From: Brucellaceae bacterium
GTDB lineage: Bacteria > Pseudomonadota > Alphaproteobacteria > Rhizobiales > Rhizobiaceae
Direction of reading: 5' to 3'
Length of the DNA stretch: 6,200 bases
NCBI GenBank assembly: GCA_031253705.1
Contig: JAIRVW010000232.1
Span: forward strand, 1 to 6,200
The notes beneath the pieces were generated by a model. The model saw nothing but the letters and a program-made list of their open reading frames with translations. It did not search any database and was not told where the DNA came from. A program made the translations under genes and the position numbers. Each line of letters opens with the position of its first letter. Position 1 is the first letter of the stretch. Shown here piece by piece: positions 1-4,089 of the stretch.

Positions 1-42
1 CGTATTCCGGAAGCCTGATCACCGGATCAGATTGTACATATT

Positions 43-79
43 AAGCCGCCGGTGATCCTCTCACCGGCGGCTTTTATTT
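43..79. terminator. Strong intrinsic terminator, probably bidirectional
   Basis: A perfect 13-bp stem (43-55 pairing with 61-73) closes a 5-base loop. On the plus strand it is followed by TTTTATTT, a good U-tail for a gene that would end to the left of the window. On the minus strand the stem starts immediately after the TAA stop of the barrel-protein gene (74-76), but the tail there (TTAATAT) is weaker. The 42 bases to its left could hold the end of a plus-strand gene, since stops occur in all three frames, but they are too short to name. A smaller 6-bp hairpin (CTGATC/GATCAG, 15-30) lies just upstream. Confidence 0.85.
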
Positions 80-883
80 GGGAAACAGGAATGTTGCAGT
101 AAAGCGCGCACCCCAGTCAGGCGCGTTTTCGGGCTTGCGGGCATAATACTGGCCGGTAACACCAAGGCTGACATGCTGTTTGCCGAAGGTGAAGACTTTG
201 GAAATGCCGAGATCGACCGGTATTGTCCATTGCTCATTCGTCCAGTCATAGGTCATTTCGCTGTTGAGTGACAGGCCGACAGTATTGGGAAATGTATAGC
301 TGAGAAACGGCTGGAGCATCGTCGCACTGATATTTTGCCGGTCGCTCTCACCGGCAAAAGACCAGATATGATTGGTCAGTGCTCCAAACGTCCAGCCATG
401 TTTTTGTTTGAGCACAACAGCTGTTGGCCCCGCGCCCCATTTTTGATTTCCGAGCAGGGCATTGGTTGCCGTCGGCCACAGAAAAACAGGTCCTGCGCCC
501 CAGATGAAACCATTTGCTTCCGGAACCGGAGACAGGAAAAAGCTCTGCACCGTATCACCAAGCCCGAATTTTGCACCGATATCCGGCGCAGGGGCACTTT
601 GATGAATGATTGGCACAATCGTGCGCATGATCAGATTCCAGTCTGCATTCAGCGCAAACGGCACAACCGGCTGAATATTGGTGGTAAAGCGACCGGCATT
701 ATTCGCGCCGGTGCAACAGGTGTAAGTGTTCTGAAACGGCACGCTGATGAGACTGGAAACCGGATTAGCCAGTTTCTTTGCCAGCTCCTGCGTATTGGTT
801 TCTTCTGCCTGTGCATTCAACAGCAGAGCAGCAGTGTTGAGGAACTCTATAATTATAATGTGCGAAAATATATTGCGTATCAT
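74..883 (-). CDS. Outer-membrane beta-barrel protein, 'neuromedin U'/transporter family
   Basis: This encodes a 269-residue exported protein. Residues 1-26 form a signal peptide with an Ile/Leu-rich core and an A-Q-A cleavage site before EE. The conserved start of the mature family follows: LANPVSSLISVPFQ at 38-51. Other family landmarks are DWNLIMRTIVP at 81-91, GLGD at 107-110, GAGPVFLWPTAT at 129-140, KWGAGPT at 148-154, QPFLSYTF at 191-198 and TYDWTNEQW at 211-219. Alternating aromatic and polar strands run to a C-terminal TFLFPK, as expected of a barrel. Proteins of this type are common in Proteobacteria and are often labelled neuromedin U or MetA-pathway-like, but I know of no firmly established substrate. 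The ATG at 881-883 has a weak AGGT at 892-895 as its ribosome-binding site. The gene is probably monocistronic, as it reads toward the terminator at 43-73 and away from the DUF1467 gene. A CC pair at residues 56-57 is unusual for a barrel protein. Confidence 0.85.
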   Translation of the reverse strand: MIRNIFSHIIIIEFLNTAALLLNAQAEETNTQELAKKLANPVSSLISVPFQNTYTCCTGANNAGRFTTNIQPVVPFALNADWNLIMRTIVPIIHQSAPAPDIGAKFGLGDTVQSFFLSPVPEANGFIWGAGPVFLWPTATNALLGNQKWGAGPTAVVLKQKHGWTFGALTNHIWSFAGESDRQNISATMLQPFLSYTFPNTVGLSLNSEMTYDWTNEQWTIPVDLGISKVFTFGKQHVSLGVTGQYYARKPENAPDWGARFTATFLFPK

Positions 884-1062
884 TGGCTTATGACCTGAAA
901 ATAGTGTGATTTATAATCAGGTTAAGGACATCCGAAAGAATTTACAGCTGATGTTTTTATGTGTTTCACTGGCAGCTCCTGCGCGCTGCTGTCACGGTCA
1001 GCTATATGTGTAAGCTGTTGTCGGCAGAGTTTTGCTGTTCTATGTTACGGGCAAAGAACAGA

Positions 1063-1091
1063 GCATAATCCTTGTACCGGAGTGATTATGC
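1063..1091. repeat. Inverted repeat GCATAATC-N13-GATTATGC before the DUF1467 gene
   Basis: Two perfect 8-base arms, at 1063-1070 and 1084-1091, are separated by 13 bases. The right arm ends one base before the GGGGAGG ribosome-binding site at 1092-1098. As DNA it could be a dimeric-regulator operator with arm centres 21 bases apart, about two helical turns. As RNA it could be a leader hairpin next to the ribosome-binding site. Either role is inference; only the symmetry is seen. Confidence 0.45.
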
Positions 1092-1098
1092 GGGGAGG
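1092..1098 (+). promoter_or_regulatory. Ribosome-binding site deciding the DUF1467 start
   Basis: GGGGAGG lies six bases before the ATG at 1105. It favours this start over a TTG 33 bases upstream and over in-frame ATG codons at 1114 and 1123. Confidence 0.8.
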
Positions 1099-1104
1099 AA
1101 TACG

Positions 1105-1371
1105 ATGTCGGTTATGTCCGGAATGGCGATCTATTTTATCATCTGGTGGACAACCCTCTTTGCCATATTGCCTTTCGGGCTGCGCACGCAGGCGGAAGAG
1201 AATAATATTGTGCGCGGCACAGTCGCGAGCGCACCGGCGCGCCCGCGGATCTGGCTGGCTTTTCTGCGCACAACAATCGTTTCCACGATTATTTTCGGCC
1301 TGTTCTGGCTGGTGACGCAGAAACTCGGTTTCGGGCTGGACGATATTCCGCACTTCTTCCCTGATCTGTGA
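1105..1371 (+). CDS. DUF1467 family small membrane protein
   Basis: This is an 88-residue protein with two predicted membrane helices, roughly residues 8-25 (AIYFIIWWTTLFAILPFG) and 52-73. The family hallmarks as I recall them are present: an IYFIIWW run, LPFGLRTQ (22-29) just after helix 1, a GT..SAPA linker (38-45), and a C-terminal GLDDIP (77-82). The length matches the usual size of about 90 residues. The function is unknown. In Brucella-type genomes I recall this gene directly upstream of proS. Here the lipoprotein and AraC-type genes lie between them, so co-transcription with proS is unlikely. The downstream gene is convergent, leaving 58 bases with no strong U-tailed terminator. Confidence 0.85.
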   Translation: MSVMSGMAIYFIIWWTTLFAILPFGLRTQAEENNIVRGTVASAPARPRIWLAFLRTTIVSTIIFGLFWLVTQKLGFGLDDIPHFFPDL

Positions 1372-1429
1372 ATCTCATTCTGAAGTGATTTCCGTAACGC
1401 ATTGTAATTATGATGCTATCCGGTAATAT

Positions 1430-2131
1430 TTACCTGATTTCAGTACGGGTATAATCGCCTGAAATCAGAATTTCAGGCTTTACATCAGGCGTGTTCGGCA
1501 GCTTGGCATCGAGCAAAGAGGCTTTGCTGTTGATGCGGTAGCTGACAGAAGTCCCTTTGGCAAAGATCAGACTGGTATCAAGCGCCCGACCGGCAATATC
1601 AATCCGCTCCGGTTTCGCAGCGTCTTCAAATTGCAATCGTGTGCGGAAGGCATCGCCGCGGATTTTCACCGCCGTGGCAGCGCCTTGCAGGCTGATATCC
1701 GCAGCTCTGGTAGCGATATTCAAATCAGCAAATTGCCCTTGCAAATCGGCTTTAAACGCAGGCTGGTCGATTGTAATGCCTGCATTGCGCGGCAGGTTGA
1801 TCTGCAAATAAGTGCTGCATTCCGCCAGATCACCCCAGCCACTGTTCTTCGCTTTGATCAGCAATGTCTGGCCGCTGACCACCAGATCGCCTTTTGTTTT
1901 GCACTCATTATAGAACCAGCCGGAAAGCCAGCCTGATGGTCGGGCGCTCATTGTCGCCTGCTGCGCCTGATCATCCTTTGTTGTCAGACGGATGAGGCTG
2001 GCATCACCGCTGATTTGCACATTGGTAATACCATCCGTCGCGACAGTTTTCTGTAGCTGTCCGTTTTCATTGCTGCAGCCGCTCAGCGTCAGAATGGCCG
2101 ATAACAGGGCAGAGAGAAGCATATAATCCAT
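1430..2131 (-). CDS. Predicted lipoprotein with repetitive beta-rich domain (DUF4097-like)
   Basis: This encodes a 233-residue envelope lipoprotein. A short hydrophobic segment (residues 5-17) leads to the lipobox LSGC with the acylated Cys at 19. The next residues are S-N rather than Asp, which by the Escherichia coli rule suggests outer-membrane sorting. The rest (25-233) is a series of short beta segments alternating with Gly/Asp/Asn turns (VQISGDASLIRL, ADISLQGAATAVKIRGDA, ILISGDYTRTEIR). It resembles DUF4097/DUF2807-type beta-solenoid 'putative adhesin' domains, but I cannot confirm the family. C77 and C105 could form a disulfide. I chose the ATG at 2129-2131 because AAGGA at 2140-2144 is correctly spaced and the signal peptide starts there; the frame is open back to an ATG at 2212, but that would bury the signal in a 27-residue extension. 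The N-region has no Lys or Arg and carries Asp at position 2, which is odd for a signal peptide. The gene is divergent from the AraC-type regulator. Confidence 0.75.
   Translation of the reverse strand: MDYMLLSALLSAILTLSGCSNENGQLQKTVATDGITNVQISGDASLIRLTTKDDQAQQATMSARPSGWLSGWFYNECKTKGDLVVSGQTLLIKAKNSGWGDLAECSTYLQINLPRNAGITIDQPAFKADLQGQFADLNIATRAADISLQGAATAVKIRGDAFRTRLQFEDAAKPERIDIAGRALDTSLIFAKGTSVSYRINSKASLLDAKLPNTPDVKPEILISGDYTRTEIR
1434..1478. repeat. Two mutually exclusive hairpins at the lipoprotein gene 3' end
   Basis: CTGATTTCAG (1434-1443) pairs perfectly with CTGAAATCAG (1459-1468) across a 15-base loop. The alternative stem GCCTGAAAT (1457-1465) pairs perfectly with ATTTCAGGC (1470-1478) across a 4-base loop. 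They share 1459-1465, so only one can form at a time. Both lie within the last 17 codons of the minus-strand gene. The compact 9-bp stem is followed on the plus strand by TTTAC, so it could be a weak terminator for DUF1467 transcripts. A 5-bp GGTAA/TTACC dyad (1422-1434) overlaps the stop codon. Confidence 0.4.
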
Positions 2132-2281
2132 GACATTGATCCTTTTTGAAACGTGAGGAATGTACGGATCATTTGCCGGAGCGGATTTTTCAGCGACCTG
2201 AAACAGGATCAAGGTCGACGCATAACGCGTTTTGCTTCATGTTCCGCAATGTAAAATCAGATATGAACGGGCTGAAAACTG
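2132..2281. promoter_or_regulatory. Divergent regulatory region between lipoprotein and AraC-type genes
   Basis: These 150 bases must carry the promoters of two divergent genes. A perfect inverted repeat TTTCAG-CGAC-CTGAAA lies at 2188-2203, near the middle, and is the best operator candidate. TTGATCC (2136-2142) also recurs inverted as GGATCAA (2206-2212). For the plus-strand gene, TTTTGC (2230-2235) and TAAAAT (2252-2257) with a 16-base spacer form a weak promoter candidate. For the minus-strand gene, AAGGA (2140-2144) is the ribosome-binding site. Regulation by the adjacent AraC-type protein is plausible from layout but not shown. Confidence 0.45.
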
Positions 2282-3352
2282 ATGATTTTTATTCCGCTGC
2301 CATTTGTGCTGACGATCGTGTTGGCCATCATCTTTGTGCAATTACTGCGCAATCGTGAGGCGGGTAGCCGTGCGGATATGTTGTTTATCCTGCTGATCGG
2401 CACCTATATGCTGCAATCGGTCTTGCTCGGGTTGCGCTGGGGCTATGATATTTTCACAGTCCTGCCGCTGCAGATTTTACTGGCATCAATGATCGCCGGA
2501 CTGGCTTATTTAAGTTTTCGCAGCCTCACCGTTCAAAACAGTGCGGATACATTGCGGGCAGATAAAATATGGCCGCATCTGCTGCCGGTGCTTGTGGTTT
2601 TTGTCTTGCTGCTTGTGCGCCGCGATCTGGCTGCGCTGGCGATTATCGTGATTTTTCTGAGCTATGGTCTGGCTTTGCTACGTCTGAGTTTTGCGGGGCC
2701 TGATGTGCTGATTGCCGCGCGTCTGGACGGAATTTTACGCTCCTATCGGGCAATGCAGATCACCGGAGCAATGCTGATCGGTTCTGTGATCGTCGATTTG
2801 CTGATTAATTTCGATTTTCTCTGGAATAGTGGTCGCTATTCGCCATCGATTATTCTGGTGACAAATATTGTGTCGCTGCTGATCTTGGGCGCTGCAGCCG
2901 GTGTGGCGCTGAATAATCGTACCGATGCCGATGATGATGAGCAGGACGGGGAGAAACTTGCTGTTATTCCGGCTGAGACGGTTCTGACAACAGAACAGCA
3001 GACAATGATTGTGGCCGAGCTGGATGCATTGATGCAGGAGAAGCAGCTTTATAAAGATATGGAGCTGAATTTGAAGCGTATTGCGCACCGGTTGCGTAAG
3101 CCCCCGCGTCATGTATCTGAAGCGGTGAACCGCTGCCGCGGGATCAGCGTATCAGTTTATGTGAATAACTTCCGTGTGGAGGAGGCGTGCCGCTTGTTGC
3201 GGGAGACCGATGAGTCCGTTACGCAAATTACATTTGCCAGCGGATTTCTGACGAAATCAAATTTCAACCGTGAGTTCCTGCGCGTGACGGGCATGAGCCC
3301 GAAAGCACTTCGCAATCAGGTTCTTAAGTCTGACACAGACATTGCTGAGTAA
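2282..3352 (+). CDS. AraC-type transcriptional regulator with N-terminal seven-helix membrane domain
   Basis: This is a 356-residue protein. The first 210 residues hold about seven hydrophobic helices (roughly 4-23, 32-50, 58-79, 98-112, 116-133, 158-178 and 188-210). An acidic linker follows (DADDDEQD, 215-222), then a C-terminal AraC/HTH_18 DNA-binding domain (about 240-346). Its first helix-turn-helix covers LNLKRIAHRLRKPPRHVSEAVN (262-283, split here as LNLKRIAHRL and RKPPRHVSEAVN). The second contains VTQITFASGF-TKSNFNREF (303-322) and ends in the typical VTGMSPKALR (325-334). This architecture is a known class of membrane-tethered AraC-family regulators; the ligand is usually unknown. 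The start is firm, because an in-frame TGA at 2273-2275 lies six bases upstream of the ATG, although no good ribosome-binding site precedes it. I infer that it senses an envelope or membrane signal and may control the divergent lipoprotein gene or itself. It has no obvious U-tailed terminator on its own strand. Confidence 0.88.
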   Translation: MIFIPLPFVLTIVLAIIFVQLLRNREAGSRADMLFILLIGTYMLQSVLLGLRWGYDIFTVLPLQILLASMIAGLAYLSFRSLTVQNSADTLRADKIWPHLLPVLVVFVLLLVRRDLAALAIIVIFLSYGLALLRLSFAGPDVLIAARLDGILRSYRAMQITGAMLIGSVIVDLLINFDFLWNSGRYSPSIILVTNIVSLLILGAAAGVALNNRTDADDDEQDGEKLAVIPAETVLTTEQQTMIVAELDALMQEKQLYKDMELNLKRIAHRLRKPPRHVSEAVNRCRGISVSVYVNNFRVEEACRLLRETDESVTQITFASGFLTKSNFNREFLRVTGMSPKALRNQVLKSDTDIAE

Positions 3353-3452
3353 GGCGCCAAGTGTGACATGATGCTGAGGGAAGGCGGCTTTATTATTGTG
3401 CCGAAGAAAAAGTGACTTTTATAATCACACTATATTTGTATTATTAAGATGT

Positions 3453-3479
3453 AAAAAAAAGCAAGGCGTTAGCCTTGCT
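3453..3479 (-). terminator. Intrinsic terminator of the predicted small RNA
   Basis: On the minus strand, AGCAAGGC (3479-3472) pairs perfectly with GCCTTGCT (3467-3460) around a TAAC loop, and seven further T residues follow (3459-3453). This is a textbook Rho-independent terminator. It serves only minus-strand transcription, because the plus-strand side (GATAAAAT) lacks a T-run. No confident minus-strand protein gene lies upstream of it, which points to a non-coding transcript. Confidence 0.8.
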
Positions 3480-3603
3480 GATAAAATACGCGTCCAACTC
3501 GTATCCTTGTTACAGGCGGCTGCGAAATACCGCGCCTGAGTTGCATCCTCCCAAGACTTTGACCGCGTGAGAGAGTAGTTAAACCTGCTCTCTGTTGTCG
3601 TTG
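3453..3603 (-). ncRNA. Predicted trans-acting small RNA, about 150 nt
   Basis: A good sigma-70-type promoter (3609-3637) and a strong U-tailed terminator (3453-3479) bracket about 150 bases on the minus strand, with transcription expected to start near 3602. The predicted transcript folds into successive hairpins. AGAGAG/CTCTCT (3593-3588 with 3575-3570) has two more pairs after a mismatch. CAGGCG/CGCCTG (3538-3533 with 3518-3513) has a 14-base loop. ATACG/CGTAT (3504-3500 with 3490-3486) is followed by the terminator stem and its U-tail. The single-stranded stretch between hairpins 1 and 2 contains GGGAGGATG (3552-3544). A U7-8 tail is typical of Hfq-dependent RNAs. I do not recognise it as a known alphaproteobacterial family. 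It is convergent with the AraC-type gene, ending 100 bases past that gene's stop. Confidence 0.5.
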
Positions 3604-3608
3604 CTTGG

Positions 3609-3637
3609 AAAATAGAATGAGAAATATCAGTTGTCAC
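3609..3637 (-). promoter_or_regulatory. Sigma-70-type promoter of the predicted small RNA
   Basis: On the minus strand, GTGACA (3637-3632, five of six bases of the TTGACA consensus) and TATTTT (3614-3609, four of six) are separated by exactly 17 bases. Transcription is predicted to start near 3602. The AT-rich block lies directly upstream of the -35 element and could act as an UP-like or bent upstream sequence. Confidence 0.5.
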
Positions 3638-3660
3638 GCGTTTTTTTTGAGCGCGGACAC

Positions 3661-3800
3661 AAAAATGCCATAGGAATTGAAACGGAACGGCAATTTTTGA
3701 AGTTTTTAATTCGATTTAAATGAAGTTTTTCATCAAAAATGCAGTTTTTAGACTATTTTTATGCTGAAAACTGAAAATGTAAAAAAATTGTCACAAAGAA
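3661..3800. other. AT-rich block with helically phased A/T tracts (predicted curved DNA)
   Basis: GC content counted by hand is 36 of 140 bases, about 26%, against roughly half in the neighbouring genes. A or T tracts of three to seven bases are centred near 3696, 3705, 3716, 3728, 3737, 3747, 3758, 3768, 3775 and 3784. The mean spacing is about 9.8 bases, close to one helical turn, which predicts intrinsic bending. TGAAGTTTTT occurs twice (3698-3707 and 3721-3730), followed by TGCAGTTTTT (3740-3749). CAGTTTTTAG (3742-3751) pairs with CTGAAAACTG (3764-3773), with one G-T wobble. In alphaproteobacteria such DNA is a plausible target for MucR/Ros-type H-NS-like silencers (inference). Confidence 0.55.
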
Positions 3801-3840
3801 GTAAAAGTGAAGAGCCTGCTGTCCTGCGCCTGAGAAGAGG

Positions 3841-3861
3841 GAACATAATCCTGTAATGTTC
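3841..3861. repeat. Inverted repeat GAACAT-N9-ATGTTC upstream of proS
   Basis: Perfect 6-base arms at 3841-3846 and 3856-3861 are separated by 9 bases, and a further GAAC occurs at 3872-3875. Arm centres are 15 bases apart. It may be an operator or part of the promoter of the proS-lolC operon. Arms this short can arise by chance, and no clear -35/-10 pair anchors it. Confidence 0.3.
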
Positions 3862-3864
3862 ACG

Positions 3865-4005
3865 CTATTTTGAACGGCAAGCCTGTTTCAGCGCAGAATC
3901 ATATGGGGCTGCCATAATTTGGCGGGCTTTATCCGTCAGGTCTGCACGATGCCGTGTTGAGAATTGCAGCGCTCCGCTCTGCGTGAGACGGGTTTTCATT
4001 GCCAT
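3865..4005 (-). CDS. Possible 46-residue basic small protein (doubtful)
   Basis: An ATG at 4003-4005 opens 46 codons ending in TAG at 3865-3867; a second ATG lies two codons in. The product starts [11 protein letters not shown] and ends [10 protein letters not shown], is rich in Arg, Lys, Ala and Gln, and lacks a signal peptide or membrane helix. Its codons (CTG, CGT, GCC, GCG, CAG) resemble those of neighbouring genes, and no other gene occupies the stretch. Against it are its short length, the absence of a ribosome-binding site before either ATG, and my not recognising the sequence. It could equally be the remnant of a decayed gene. Confidence 0.22.
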   Translation of the reverse strand: MAMKTRLTQSGALQFSTRHRADLTDKARQIMAAPYDSALKQACRSK

Positions 4006-4024
4006 GATAAGTGGTTAATAAACA

Positions 4025-4030
4025 CGGGAG
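4025..4030 (+). promoter_or_regulatory. Ribosome-binding site 5 bases before an upstream in-frame proS ATG
   Basis: CGGGAG is ideally spaced before the ATG at 4036, which is in frame with proS and 54 bases upstream of the conserved start at 4090. No comparable site precedes 4090; the nearest is a weak GGTGG about 8 bases before it. The site therefore favours initiation at 4036. Confidence 0.6.
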
Positions 4031-4089
4031 ATTTTATGTGTTTTTTCCTGATTCTCAGCGGATCGGGAACAATTTCCGGTGGTTCCTCC

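Larger units (their letters stand above)
884..1104. other. Divergent intergenic region, barrel gene / DUF1467 gene
   Basis: This 221-base region separates two divergent genes and must hold a promoter for each. I see no clear consensus promoter. On the minus strand, TTAACC (920-925) and TATTTT (898-903) with a 16-base spacer are the best match, but the resulting start would leave almost no leader and would cut off the AGGT site, so I do not call it. The inverted repeat at 1063-1091 is listed separately. The open frames crossing this stretch do not look like proteins. Confidence 0.5.
3353..4035. other. 683-base region without a confident protein gene
   Basis: From the AraC-type stop to the proS leader no convincing coding region is seen. 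The contents, left to right, are about 100 bases with no clear signal, a minus-strand terminator and predicted small RNA (3453-3603) with its promoter (3609-3637), an AT-rich phased-tract block (3661-3800), an inverted repeat (3841-3861), a doubtful minus-strand 46-codon ORF (3865-4005), and the ribosome-binding site at 4025-4030. No tRNA, CRISPR array, insertion-sequence ends or target duplications are apparent. Confidence 0.6.

Noticed and set aside
335..898. A plus-strand open frame of 187 codons opposite the barrel-protein gene
   Set aside because: The minus strand encodes a recognisable signal peptide and family landmarks over the whole length. The plus-strand product is Arg/Cys-rich with no plausible domain.
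959..1315. A plus-strand open frame of 118 codons overlapping the DUF1467 gene in another frame
   Set aside because: Its product is rich in Cys, Ser and Arg with no family resemblance, while the DUF1467 frame has a strong ribosome-binding site and conserved residues.
2146..2358. A plus-strand 70-codon open frame spanning the divergent promoter region
   Set aside because: It overlaps the AraC-type gene in another frame and has no domain or hydrophobic pattern suggesting a protein.
902..3432. ATAGTGTGATT at 902-912 recurring inverted at 3422-3432
   Set aside because: An 11-base match between two places in 6.2 kb is expected several times by chance, and there are no accompanying mobile-element genes or longer flanking identity.
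3469..3546. A 25-codon ORF within the predicted small RNA, preceded by GGGAGG
   Set aside because: The GGGAGG abuts the ATG with no spacer, and the stop falls in the terminator loop, so translation seems unlikely. A dual-function RNA cannot be fully excluded.
3425..3637. A minus-strand open frame of 70 codons through the predicted small-RNA region
   Set aside because: Its GTG start lies in the -35 element of the predicted promoter, and it reads through the intrinsic terminator, so an intact message is unlikely.
3633..3657. Hairpin GTC-A-CGCG / CGCG-GAC around a T8 run on the plus strand
   Set aside because: The T-run is in the loop rather than after the stem, so it is not a terminator. It overlaps the small-RNA promoter, and the pairing needs a bulge.
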